DNA of 64,000 nt from Luteimonas gilva (GTDB taxonomy: Bacteria > Pseudomonadota > Gammaproteobacteria > Xanthomonadales > Xanthomonadaceae): the NCBI RefSeq assembly GCF_005239095.1, contig NZ_SZUA01000002.1:868001-932000 (forward strand), read 5' to 3'. The position numbers and the translations under genes are program-made. Positions 41,984 through 49,852 of this stretch are shown here, piece after piece. The notes beneath the pieces were generated by a model. It did no database searches, was not told where the DNA came from, and saw nothing but the letters and a program-made list of their open reading frames with translations. Every line of letters starts with the position of its first letter. Positions within the stretch are counted from its first letter, which is position 1.

Positions 41984-43552
41984 ATGCAACAACAGATCGC
42001 GCGCCACTGGGCGCAGGCCCAGGCTTTCGAAGCCGCCCACAATGCCGAGGCGGCCCGGGCGGCCTACGAATCGATCCTGCAATTGGACGCCGCCCAAGCG
42101 GGCGCTTGGCTGCGCCTGTCGCGGCTGGACCAACTGTCCGACCAATACCGCGCCTCGCGCCTGCATGCGTTGAACGCGGCCAAGGCCGTGGTCGAAAAAA
42201 AGGATTGGAAGACGCTGCCGTTCGTGACTCTGCGGCTGCTGTCCTTCGACGAGCGCAACGCGGTCCGCGACTTGATCGTCAACGCGGATTGGACGAGCCG
42301 CGAAGTGCTCGGTCAATCTCCGGTGCTGTCCCAGCATTTGTGGCTGATCGAGGAATACGAGGAATCGCTGCGCTTGATCGACGAGGCCTTGCGCCACGTC
42401 CGCGGCCATCATCTGTTGAGCTATTCGCGCGCCAATGCGCTGCGCTATTGCGGACGCATGGACGAGGCGACCGCCGAGTACGAGAAGTGCATCGCGCTGG
42501 CGCCGGACTACGCGTACGCGCATTGGTCGCTGGCCTACCATCAGAAAGCGGATCCGCCGGGCAGCCGGATCGACCGGATCCGCCGCGTCAAGGCGCGCAC
42601 CGGGCCGTCGCTCGAGCGCGTGCATCTGTGCTACGCCTTGTTCAAGGAATTGGACGATGCGGGCGAAACCGAACAGGCCTGGGCCGAGCTGGAGGAGGGC
42701 GCCGCGATGATGCGCGGCTCGTACCGTTTCGATTCGGCCGAGCAGGTCCGTCGCATCCAAGCCTTGCTCGACGATGCGCCGCAGCCGTCGGAAGCGGCGC
42801 AGGCCGGCGGGCGCGTACCGATTTTCGTGGTCGGCATGCCGCGCACCGGCACCACCTTGCTCGAACGCATCCTCAGCAACCACGCGCAGATCGCGACCGC
42901 CGGCGAGTTGAACGATTTCGCGCGCGCAGTGAGCTGGGAGGCCGATCATTTCTTCGCCGGCGCGTTGCAGGAACCGTCGTTGGGTAGCCTCTACGGGCTG
43001 GACCATGCCGCCGTGGGCCGCGAATACCTGCGCCGCACCGAACCGCTCGCGGCCGGCCGCGATTTCCTGGTCGACAAGAACCCGGCCAACTTCTTCAATG
43101 TCGGCCTGATCCGCCGCGCGCTGCCGCAAGCCAAGATCCTGTGCCTGGTGCGCGATCCGATGGATGCATGCTTCTCGAACTTGAAAGAGCTGTTCTCCGG
43201 CGACGCTTATCCTTACAGCTACGATCTGAACGAGTTGGCCGATCACTACGCCGGCTTCGAGCGTTTGCGGCAGCATTGGCAGCGCGCCATGCCGGAGGCG
43301 TTCCATACCGTCCGCTACGAAGATCTGGTGGCCGATCCGGCCGGCGTCGCGCGCGGCGTGGCGGAATTCCTCGGCGTGCCCTACGCCGAGGACAGCATCG
43401 ATATCACCCGCAATACGGCGCCGGTCGCCACGGCGAGCAGCTCGCAGGTGCGGCAACCGATCCATGCCGGCAACGTCGGCGCGTGGCAGCGCTACGAACG
43501 GCCGTTGCGGACGCTGCGCGAGCGGCTCGAAGCCGCCGGAAACGCGGCATGA
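41984..43552 (+). CDS. TPR-containing sulfotransferase, copy 1
   Basis: A 522-residue protein. The N-terminal half (~1-260) is alpha-helical with tetratricopeptide-like units (EAAHNAEAARAAYESILQLD, YCGRMDEATAEYEKCIALAP). The C-terminal half is a PAPS-dependent sulfotransferase domain with the 5'-phosphosulfate loop FVVGMPRTGTTLLERIL at 281-297. NPANFFNVGLIRRALPQAKI and CLVRDPMDACFSNL supply the 3'-phosphate site. No signal peptide is seen, so it acts in the cytoplasm. It should transfer sulfate to a carbohydrate, lipid or protein tyrosine; the TPR part may bind a protein partner. It is one of two adjacent, related copies downstream of the two Oar-like receptors. Confidence 0.85.
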   Translation: MQQQIARHWAQAQAFEAAHNAEAARAAYESILQLDAAQAGAWLRLSRLDQLSDQYRASRLHALNAAKAVVEKKDWKTLPFVTLRLLSFDERNAVRDLIVNADWTSREVLGQSPVLSQHLWLIEEYEESLRLIDEALRHVRGHHLLSYSRANALRYCGRMDEATAEYEKCIALAPDYAYAHWSLAYHQKADPPGSRIDRIRRVKARTGPSLERVHLCYALFKELDDAGETEQAWAELEEGAAMMRGSYRFDSAEQVRRIQALLDDAPQPSEAAQAGGRVPIFVVGMPRTGTTLLERILSNHAQIATAGELNDFARAVSWEADHFFAGALQEPSLGSLYGLDHAAVGREYLRRTEPLAAGRDFLVDKNPANFFNVGLIRRALPQAKILCLVRDPMDACFSNLKELFSGDAYPYSYDLNELADHYAGFERLRQHWQRAMPEAFHTVRYEDLVADPAGVARGVAEFLGVPYAEDSIDITRNTAPVATASSSQVRQPIHAGNVGAWQRYERPLRTLRERLEAAGNAA

Positions 43553-43577
43553 CTTCGCGTTACGGACGCACGGCGCC

Positions 43578-45146
43578 ATGAATCAACCCGCCGCCCAGTT
43601 GCGCGATCTGCTGGCCAGCGCCGAGAGTTATGCGGCGCGGCGCGATTGGCCGCGCGCGATCGAATCCTACGAGTCGTTCCTGAAGCAGCGGCCCGGCGAC
43701 GCGTTCGCGATGGTGCAGTTGTCCTATGTGCATTCGTTGGCCGGCCACTACCGCGCGGCCCGAGACTATGCGCTGCGCGCCGCGGCCCTGCGGCCGACCG
43801 ATTCGAAGGTGCTGCCGGAACTGATCGCCCGGCTGCGCACGTTCAACGAAGGCGACGCCTTCCACGATTGCCTCGCGCGGCTGCCGCCGCTGTCGCGGGT
43901 CGAGATTCCGCTGTTGCTCGCCTTCGCCGCGCAGCTCAGCTATTTGAACGAGCAGGAGCGGGCGATCGCGTTCCTGGACGAAGCCAAGAGCGCCGATCCG
44001 GATTATCCGCCCACGTTGCTGTCGCGCAGCCAGGTGCTGACTTATCTGGGCCGATTCGACGAAGCCGAAGAAGACCTCCGCCGGGTCCTGGCGCGGGCGC
44101 CGGAAATCGCGCAGACCTATTGGCTGGTTTCGCGGCTGCGCAAGCAGACGTCGGCGTCGAATCATGTGGACGCGATCCGGCGCCAGCTCGCGCGGCCCGG
44201 GCGCAATCCCGACGAGACCGCGCTGCTGGCCAACGCGCTGCACAAGGAGCTCGACGATCTGGGCGATTACGAGGGCGCCTGGGAGGCCTTGGAGCAATCC
44301 AACCGAGCCAAGCGTTCGCGCTTGAGCTACCGCGCCGAGGACTCGCGCGCCCTGGTCGACGGCCTGATCGGCTTGCCGTTGCCGCCGCGCGGGCCGTCGT
44401 TCCAGAGCTTCGACAGCGAGCGCACGCCGATCTTCATCGTCGGCATGCACCGCTCCGGCACGACTTTGCTGGAGCAATTGCTGGACGGCCACAGCCAAGT
44501 GCGCGGCGTCGGCGAGCTGTACGACTTCACCAGCCAAATGCGCTACGCCACCGACCACCATTGCCGCGGCGTGATCGATGCGACCGTCGTCGAACGCGCG
44601 CGCGGCATCGATTTCGGCGCGGTCGGCGCCGGCTATCTGAAAGGCATGCAATGGCGCTTGGGCGACGAGCGCTGCTTCACCGACAAGCTGCCGTCGAATT
44701 TCCTCAACGCCGGTTTCATCTGCCGCGCGCTGCCGCAGGCCAAGCTGCTGCACATGGTGCGCGACCCGGTCGAGACCTGTTTCTCGAACCTGCGCGAGCT
44801 GTTTTCCGACGCCAATCCGTATTCCTACGATCAGGGCGAGCTGGCCGACTTCTACCGCCAATACCGTCGATTGATGGCGCATTGGCACCAGGCCTGTCCG
44901 GGCCGGATCCTGGACGTGGATTACGCCGAACTCACCCGCGAGCCGGAAGCGGTCGTGCGCCGGGTCGCCGGGTTCTGCGGCCTGGCCTACGAACCGGCGA
45001 TGCTGGAACTGCAGCAGCGCTCGCGCGGCGTGGCCACCGCCAGCGCGGTGCAGGTGCGCAGCAAGGTGACCGCGCTCGAACGGCCGAAGTGGGCGCCGTA
45101 CGAAAGCAAGCTAGGTCCGCTCATCGGAGCGCTGGAAGTAGTTTGA
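43578..45146 (+). CDS. TPR-containing sulfotransferase, copy 2
   Basis: A 522-residue protein, the same length as copy 1 and the same plan: TPR-like helices (~15-260: AARRDWPRAIESYESFLKQR, LTYLGRFDEAEEDLRRVLAR), then the sulfotransferase P-loop FIVGMHRSGTTLLEQLL at about 286-302 and HMVRDPVETCFSNLRELFSD for the 3'-phosphate site. The sequences have diverged clearly from copy 1, so the duplication is older than that of the receptors. The start codon is 25 bases after copy 1, so both are one transcript. The ATG at 43578 gives the matching length; the open frame extends upstream into copy 1. Confidence 0.85.
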   Translation: MNQPAAQLRDLLASAESYAARRDWPRAIESYESFLKQRPGDAFAMVQLSYVHSLAGHYRAARDYALRAAALRPTDSKVLPELIARLRTFNEGDAFHDCLARLPPLSRVEIPLLLAFAAQLSYLNEQERAIAFLDEAKSADPDYPPTLLSRSQVLTYLGRFDEAEEDLRRVLARAPEIAQTYWLVSRLRKQTSASNHVDAIRRQLARPGRNPDETALLANALHKELDDLGDYEGAWEALEQSNRAKRSRLSYRAEDSRALVDGLIGLPLPPRGPSFQSFDSERTPIFIVGMHRSGTTLLEQLLDGHSQVRGVGELYDFTSQMRYATDHHCRGVIDATVVERARGIDFGAVGAGYLKGMQWRLGDERCFTDKLPSNFLNAGFICRALPQAKLLHMVRDPVETCFSNLRELFSDANPYSYDQGELADFYRQYRRLMAHWHQACPGRILDVDYAELTREPEAVVRRVAGFCGLAYEPAMLELQQRSRGVATASAVQVRSKVTALERPKWAPYESKLGPLIGALEVV

Positions 45147-45156
45147 GAGCCCCAGG

Positions 45157-45243
45157 CTTGTGGGAGCGGCTTTAGCCGCGAGCTTTCATTTCAGATCGCG
45201 GCTTTATGCGAGAAGAGCTCGCGGCTAAAGCCGCTCCCACAAG
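45157..45243. repeat. REP-like palindromic repeat (family A)
   Basis: Perfect 28-base inverted arms, CTTGTGGGAGCGGCTTTAGC... at 45157-45184 and the complement at 45216-45243. It sits between the convergent sulfotransferase gene and the gene for an exported protein. Confidence 0.9.
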
Positions 45244-45253
45244 CGCTAAGGGA

Positions 45254-46108
45254 TCAGAGATCCTGCTCGTAGCGGACGTAAGGCACGGTGCCGTCTTCTT
45301 CGCCCGAGCTGTTGCCGGGCGAGAACGGGTTCTTGCCGCGGGTGACGACGTTCTCGGCGCCGACCGTCAGCTGGCCGCTCCACGGCGTGCGCCAGGTGAC
45401 GCCCAGCCCCAGGCCTTCCCACTTGCCGCTGCCGCCCGGCACGTCGACTACGCGGCCGACGATGTTGGCGCTGAACGCGCCGATGCCGCCGCCGACCGAC
45501 AAGCTCTTGGTGTTCCAGCGATCGGCGAGGCCGGCGGGCAGGTCGGCCGCAGGCACTAACCGGGCCTTGGCCGTGGTGCCGCCGATGCTGACCATGCCGT
45601 TGCGGCCGATGCTCTTCTCGGCGAACAAAGTGAGATCGTTCTGTTCGAGACGGGCGCCGTTGGCGCCGTTGTTCATCAGCCAACCCGGCAGGGCGTCGCG
45701 GCCCGTGCCTCCGGTCACGCCGAAGCGCATGCTGCCGCGATTGATCGCAGCGCCGACGTTGGCGCGCTTGTTCTGGCTGTTGTAGCTGTTGCCGAACGAG
45801 CCGACGAAGCAGTTCTCGCTCAAGCTGCCGATCGCGCTGGCGATGCCGGTCTTCTGGTCGCAGAGCAGGGCCAGCGAATCGCCGCCGCCCAAGCCGACCA
45901 TGGTGTCCAAACTGTACTTGCCGAAGTGCCAGCGCATGCCGGTGGCGGCGTCGCCGGTGGGTTCCAGATACAGCGCCGCTTCGACTTTGCCGTTGGCGTT
46001 GTAGATCGGCAGGATCGCGGTATCGGCTTGCTTGGCCTGCGCATGCGCGTCCGTCGCCGCGCCTAGCGCGAGCAAAGAGGCCAATGACAGTGTCAGCAGG
46101 GATCGCAT
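45254..46108 (-). CDS. Exported, probable outer-membrane beta-barrel protein
   Basis: A 284-residue protein with a signal peptide (LLTLSLASLLALGAATDAHA, residues 4-23). The mature part is rich in Gly, Asn and alternating hydrophobic residues with many short beta-strand-like stretches (MRFGVTGGTGRDALPGW, NGMVSIGGTTAKARLV, LSVGGGIGAFSANIVGRV, GQLTVGAENVVTRG), and two cysteines (LLCDQ, ENCFVGS). It looks like a small outer-membrane or surface barrel, but ends YEQDL rather than in an aromatic residue. I do not recognise the family. It is convergent with the sulfotransferase gene; a leader hairpin (GCCTGAA/TTCAGGC, 46134-46155) lies upstream of the start. Confidence 0.55.
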   Translation of the reverse strand: MRSLLTLSLASLLALGAATDAHAQAKQADTAILPIYNANGKVEAALYLEPTGDAATGMRWHFGKYSLDTMVGLGGGDSLALLCDQKTGIASAIGSLSENCFVGSFGNSYNSQNKRANVGAAINRGSMRFGVTGGTGRDALPGWLMNNGANGARLEQNDLTLFAEKSIGRNGMVSIGGTTAKARLVPAADLPAGLADRWNTKSLSVGGGIGAFSANIVGRVVDVPGGSGKWEGLGLGVTWRTPWSGQLTVGAENVVTRGKNPFSPGNSSGEEDGTVPYVRYEQDL

Positions 46109-46226
46109 GGTTCGTTATCGACCCGTTGGGCGAGCCTGAAGTTCCCCCTTCAGGCGGACGATCAGGCTAATCGATTTATGTTTATTTAACAATCCCCTGG
46201 GGCCGTTTCCGGTCCCCGTTCGTCGG

Positions 46227-47135
46227 TTATTGCAGGCGATCTGGGGAGGCGGCGTGAAGGCCGGGAGCGGCGAATAAGGCATCGATTTCGTCCGGGTCGA
46301 ACCGGTATTGCTGGCCGCAGAATTCGCAGCGGATCTCGGCCACGCCGCGCCCGTGCAGGGCGGCCCGGGCCTCTTCCTGGCCCAGGGATTCCAGCACGGC
46401 GGCCACGCGCTCGCGCGAGCAAGAGCAGGCGAACGCCAGCGGGCGCTCCGCCAGGGTGCGGGCCTCTTCTTCGTGGAACAGGCGGTGCAGCAGGGCCGCG
46501 CCGGGGGTCGCCAACAGCTCGGCCGGTCCCAAGGTGTCGAACAGGGCCGTCGCACGGGCCCAGCCGTCGTCGTCGCCGCTATCGCCGGGCAGTTTCTGCA
46601 GCATCAGGCCGGCGGCATCCAGGCCGTCCGCCGCCAGCAGCAGGCGGGTAGGGAGCTGCTCGGATTGGCGGAAGTAGTCCTCGAAGGCGCCGGCCAGCGA
46701 TTCGGATTCGATCGGCACCAGGCCCTGGTAGCGGGTCGGATCGCGGCCGTGGGGATTCGGGTTCTCGATGGTGATGGCCAGCAGCGCCCCCTCGCCCAGC
46801 GCGCGCAGATCGCGGGACACGGTGCCGCCGGCCTCGTCCAACTGGGCGATGCCGCGCAAGGTGCCCGCCGCCGTGCATTCGGCGAACAGGGCGCGCAGCG
46901 CGCCGGTGCCGCGCAGCTGCACCGACAAACGGCCCTCGATCTTGGCATGGCCGGTGAACAGCGCCGTCGCCGCAGCGGCTTCGCCGAGCAATTCGGCGAC
47001 CGCCGCCGGATACTCGGCACGGTCGCGGATATGGCGCCAGGTGTCGCGCAGATGCACGTGCACGCCGCGCACGCCGGCGTGGGGGAGCAGAAAGCGGGTC
47101 AGGCGGTCGGAGGCGTTTTCCGGGGTCACGGTCAT
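46227..47135 (-). CDS. hslO: Redox-regulated chaperone Hsp33
   Basis: A 302-residue chaperone that prevents aggregation of oxidatively unfolded proteins. The C-terminal zinc switch carries Cys237 and Cys239 (CSC) and Cys270 and Cys273 (CEFC), which bind zinc when reduced and form disulfides when oxidised. The N-terminal substrate domain has the family block [17 protein letters not shown]. The start at 47135 is chosen because it gives the standard N-terminus; the frame is open far upstream into the divergent mtgA region. The only other cysteine in the visible sequence is Cys87. Confidence 0.92.
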   Translation of the reverse strand: MTVTPENASDRLTRFLLPHAGVRGVHVHLRDTWRHIRDRAEYPAAVAELLGEAAAATALFTGHAKIEGRLSVQLRGTGALRALFAECTAAGTLRGIAQLDEAGGTVSRDLRALGEGALLAITIENPNPHGRDPTRYQGLVPIESESLAGAFEDYFRQSEQLPTRLLLAADGLDAAGLMLQKLPGDSGDDDGWARATALFDTLGPAELLATPGAALLHRLFHEEEARTLAERPLAFACSCSRERVAAVLESLGQEEARAALHGRGVAEIRCEFCGQQYRFDPDEIDALFAAPGLHAASPDRLQ

Positions 47136-47205
47136 GGAGGTCGGAAGTGAGAAGGGCCGCGCATCGAAGATAATGCCGGTCGCGCGCAAGCGGGAGTGGG
47201 GCGAG

Positions 47206-47937
47206 ATGGGGGCGACTGAGGTAGACGACAAGCCGCGGCGGCGCGGGCGCCGGCTGTGGCGCTGGTTGCTGTGGCTGCCGCTGCTGTTCGCGGCGTTCTC
47301 GATCCTGCAGGTGGCGTCGCTGCGCTTCATCGATCCGCCGTTTTCGATGTTCATGCTGAACCGGCAACTGGCCGCCTGGGTCGAAGGCGATTGGCGTTTC
47401 CGCATCGCCCACGACGCGCGCGATCTGGAAGACATGTCGCCGTATCTGCCGTTGGCGCTGGTGGCTGCCGAAGACCAGAATTTCCCGGAGCACAGCGGAT
47501 TCGATTTCAAGGCGATCGAAAAGGCGCGCAAGAACAACGCGCGCGGCCGGCGCGTGCGCGGCGGCAGCACGATCAGCCAGCAGGTGGCCAAGAACCTGTT
47601 CCTGTGGAGCGGGCGCAGTTGGGTTCGGAAAGGCATCGAGGCCTGGTACACGGTGCTAATCGAGACGCTTTGGCCGAAGCGTCGGATCCTGGAGATGTAC
47701 GCCAACTTCGCCGAATTCGGCGACGGCGTATACGGCGCGCAAGCCGCGGCGCGGACCTATTTCGGCAAGGACGCGCGCAACCTCAGCGCGGCCGAAAGCG
47801 CACGCCTGGCGGCGGTGCTGCCCAGCCCCCGCCGCTACAGCGTCAGCCGCCCAGGGCCTTACGTGCAGCGCCGCAGCAATGCGATCCAGCGCCAGATGCG
47901 CGCGCTGGGCGGCCCCGCGTACCTCAACGATCTCTGA
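47206..47937 (+). CDS. mtgA: Monofunctional biosynthetic peptidoglycan transglycosylase
   Basis: A 243-residue glycosyltransferase family 51 enzyme that polymerises lipid II into glycan strands. An N-terminal membrane anchor ([18 protein letters not shown], about 20-40) precedes the catalytic domain with the GT51 motifs: [12 protein letters not shown] with the catalytic Glu (about residue 88), [36 protein letters not shown] and [19 protein letters not shown]. There is no transpeptidase domain. The ATG at 47206 is preferred because GGGAG precedes it; an in-frame ATG at 47173 is an alternative. It is divergent from hslO. Confidence 0.92.
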   Translation: MGATEVDDKPRRRGRRLWRWLLWLPLLFAAFSILQVASLRFIDPPFSMFMLNRQLAAWVEGDWRFRIAHDARDLEDMSPYLPLALVAAEDQNFPEHSGFDFKAIEKARKNNARGRRVRGGSTISQQVAKNLFLWSGRSWVRKGIEAWYTVLIETLWPKRRILEMYANFAEFGDGVYGAQAAARTYFGKDARNLSAAESARLAAVLPSPRRYSVSRPGPYVQRRSNAIQRQMRALGGPAYLNDL

Positions 47938-47978
47938 TCCGGAAGCCGCGGGCGGCCGCCCTCGGCTAACATCGCCGC

Positions 47979-48995
47979 ATGAGCCCCGACCGCCTCACCA
48001 TCGTCGTCGCCGCCTACAACGAGGCCGAAGCGCTGCCGCTGCTGCATCCGCGCATTTCCGACGCGCTGGCGCGGGTCGAAAATTTGGATGCGCGCGTGCT
48101 GTACGTCGACGACGGCAGCCGCGACGGCACCTGGCGCGCGCTGCAGGCGATCGCGGCCGACCCGCGCGTGTCGCTGCTGCGCCTGTCGCGCAATTTCGGC
48201 AAGGAAGCCGCGCTCACCGCGGGCTTGGACCACGTCGAAGACGGTGCCGCCGCGCTGATCCTGGACGCCGATGGCCAAGATCCGCCCGAATTGATCCCGC
48301 AGTTCGTCGCCCAATGGCGCCAGGGTTACGACGACGTGCACGGCACGCGCGTGGAACGCGCCGGCGAAAGCTGGTTGAAGCGCGCCACGGCGCACGGCTT
48401 TTACCGGCTGATCGGCCGCTTGTCGAAAACGCCGATCCCGCAGGACACCGGCGATTTCCGCCTGCTCTCGCCGCGCGCCGTCGCCGCATTGCGGCAATTG
48501 CGCGAACGGCACCGCTTCATGAAAGGCCTGTTCGGCTGGATCGGCTTCAAGACGGTCGCGATCCCGTATTCGCGCGAATCGCGCGCCGCCGGGCGCAGCA
48601 AATTCGGCTTCTGGAAGCTGTGGAACTTCGCGCTGGAGGGCATCACCAGCTTCTCCACCGCGCCGTTGCGGGCGGCGACCTATCTGGGCCTGGCCACCGC
48701 GCTGGTCGCCTTCCTGTACGCCGTCTGGATCGTGCTCAAGGCGCTGCTGTGGGGCGACGCCGTCGCAGGCTGGCCGACCATGATGGCGGTGATCCTGTTC
48801 CTGGGCGGCGTGCAGCTGATCGCGCTGGGCCTGATCGGCGAATACCTGGGTCGGCTGTACGAGGAATCCAAGCAGCGGCCGCTCTACCTCGTCGACCGCT
48901 GGCAAGCGGCGTCTGGAGTATCCTCGGAACCAGGTCCTAGCGAAGGAGACGGCCATGCGCTGCGTACGCCATCTGCTGGAATCCAAGGCTCCTGA
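47979..48995 (+). CDS. GT2 family glycosyltransferase (DPM1/ArnC-like)
   Basis: A 338-residue membrane glycosyltransferase. The GT2 catalytic domain (residues ~1-225) has TIVVAAYNEAEALPLL, YVDDGSRDGT and ILDADGQDPPELI with the metal-binding DxD-like residues. Two C-terminal membrane helices follow at about 235-260 and 270-295 (YLGLATALVAFLYAVWIVL, AVILFLGGVQLIALGLIGEYL). This is the plan of polyprenyl-phosphate glycosyltransferases that load sugars onto undecaprenyl phosphate for glycan or lipid A modification. The C-terminus overlaps the CBS gene start by 41 bases. No other genes for such a pathway are nearby. Confidence 0.87.
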   Translation: MSPDRLTIVVAAYNEAEALPLLHPRISDALARVENLDARVLYVDDGSRDGTWRALQAIAADPRVSLLRLSRNFGKEAALTAGLDHVEDGAAALILDADGQDPPELIPQFVAQWRQGYDDVHGTRVERAGESWLKRATAHGFYRLIGRLSKTPIPQDTGDFRLLSPRAVAALRQLRERHRFMKGLFGWIGFKTVAIPYSRESRAAGRSKFGFWKLWNFALEGITSFSTAPLRAATYLGLATALVAFLYAVWIVLKALLWGDAVAGWPTMMAVILFLGGVQLIALGLIGEYLGRLYEESKQRPLYLVDRWQAASGVSSEPGPSEGDGHALRTPSAGIQGS

Positions 48996-49383
48996 GGTCT
49001 TCGCGATCGGGCCGGACGCGCCGGTGATCGATGCGATCCGCCTGATGGCCGAAAAACGCATCGGCGCGGTGGTGGTGATGCAGGGCGGACGCCTGGCGGG
49101 AATCCTTTCCGAGCGGGACTACGCGCGCAAGATCGTGCTGCAGGGCCGCTCCTCGGCGACCACCCCGGTGCGCGACATCATGACCGCCGACGTGGTCACC
49201 GTCGGCCTGCAGGACAGCGTGGACCATTGCATGCAACTGGTCACCGAGCGCCGGATACGCCACCTGCCGGTGGTCGACGGCGCCGCGGTGCTGGGCGTGG
49301 TGTCGATCGGCGATCTGGTGAAGGCGGTGATCGAGGACCAGCAAGTGCAGTTGGATCAGCTGCAGCGCTACATCGCCAGTTGA
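48955..49383 (+). CDS. CBS domain protein
   Basis: A 142-residue protein with two tandem CBS motifs (residues ~8-60 and 74-130: IDAIRLMAEKRIGAVVVMQG and QLVTERRIRHLPVVDGAAV). CBS pairs bind adenine nucleotides and act as energy sensors; free-standing copies like this have no known enzyme partner in the window. The ATG at 48955 follows AAGGAG and overlaps the end of the glycosyltransferase gene, so the two are co-expressed. Confidence 0.88.
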   Translation: MRCVRHLLESKAPEVFAIGPDAPVIDAIRLMAEKRIGAVVVMQGGRLAGILSERDYARKIVLQGRSSATTPVRDIMTADVVTVGLQDSVDHCMQLVTERRIRHLPVVDGAAVLGVVSIGDLVKAVIEDQQVQLDQLQRYIAS

Positions 49384-49414
49384 TTCGATACGGCTTCGCT
49401 CCTACAAAACCGGG

Positions 49415-49753
49415 TCAGCGGATCGGCGCGCAATTCACCGCCTCGCCGTCGTTCTGAATCAGCATTACCGCCCGTTCGCCAATCGCGAAGCGCAAGCCGC
49501 GGTCCATATAGCTGGGCGGGCGGCTGTTGGGCACGTAGTCGATGGTCACCGTGCGCGCGTCGCTCAAAGTGATGCGCGCGTAGTTTTGGCCGAAGACGTC
49601 GACGCGGTGGCCTTCGCATTCGTAACTGGCCGTCACCGCCGGATCTTTGCTCGGCGACATGTCGATGGCCTTATTCGCCGCCGGCGGCGTCTCGGCCGGC
49701 TTGCAAGCGACGAGCGCGACCGCCGCGATCGCGCATGGGATCCAGGTCCGCAT
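49415..49753 (-). CDS. MliC-like lysozyme inhibitor lipoprotein (probable)
   Basis: A 112-residue lipoprotein. The signal sequence ends with a lipobox-like VALVACKP (Cys17), so it should be acylated. A single compact domain follows with SYECEGHRVDVFG and LRFAIGERAVMLIQNDGE, like the membrane-bound lysozyme inhibitor family: a Cys pair (Cys46 and Cys109 by position) would clamp the barrel. The conserved Ser/Lys loop that enters the lysozyme active site cannot be judged with certainty. It would protect peptidoglycan from host or competitor lysozyme. It is a single-gene unit. Confidence 0.6.
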   Translation of the reverse strand: MRTWIPCAIAAVALVACKPAETPPAANKAIDMSPSKDPAVTASYECEGHRVDVFGQNYARITLSDARTVTIDYVPNSRPPSYMDRGLRFAIGERAVMLIQNDGEAVNCAPIR

Positions 49754-49852
49754 GTGTTTTCCCCTGAAACGCGAAAGTACGACGACGAAGCGGGTCCGTC
49801 CGCGAATGGCTGGATTTTAACGATGCCGTGTCGAGGCGACGTTACGGCGGTC

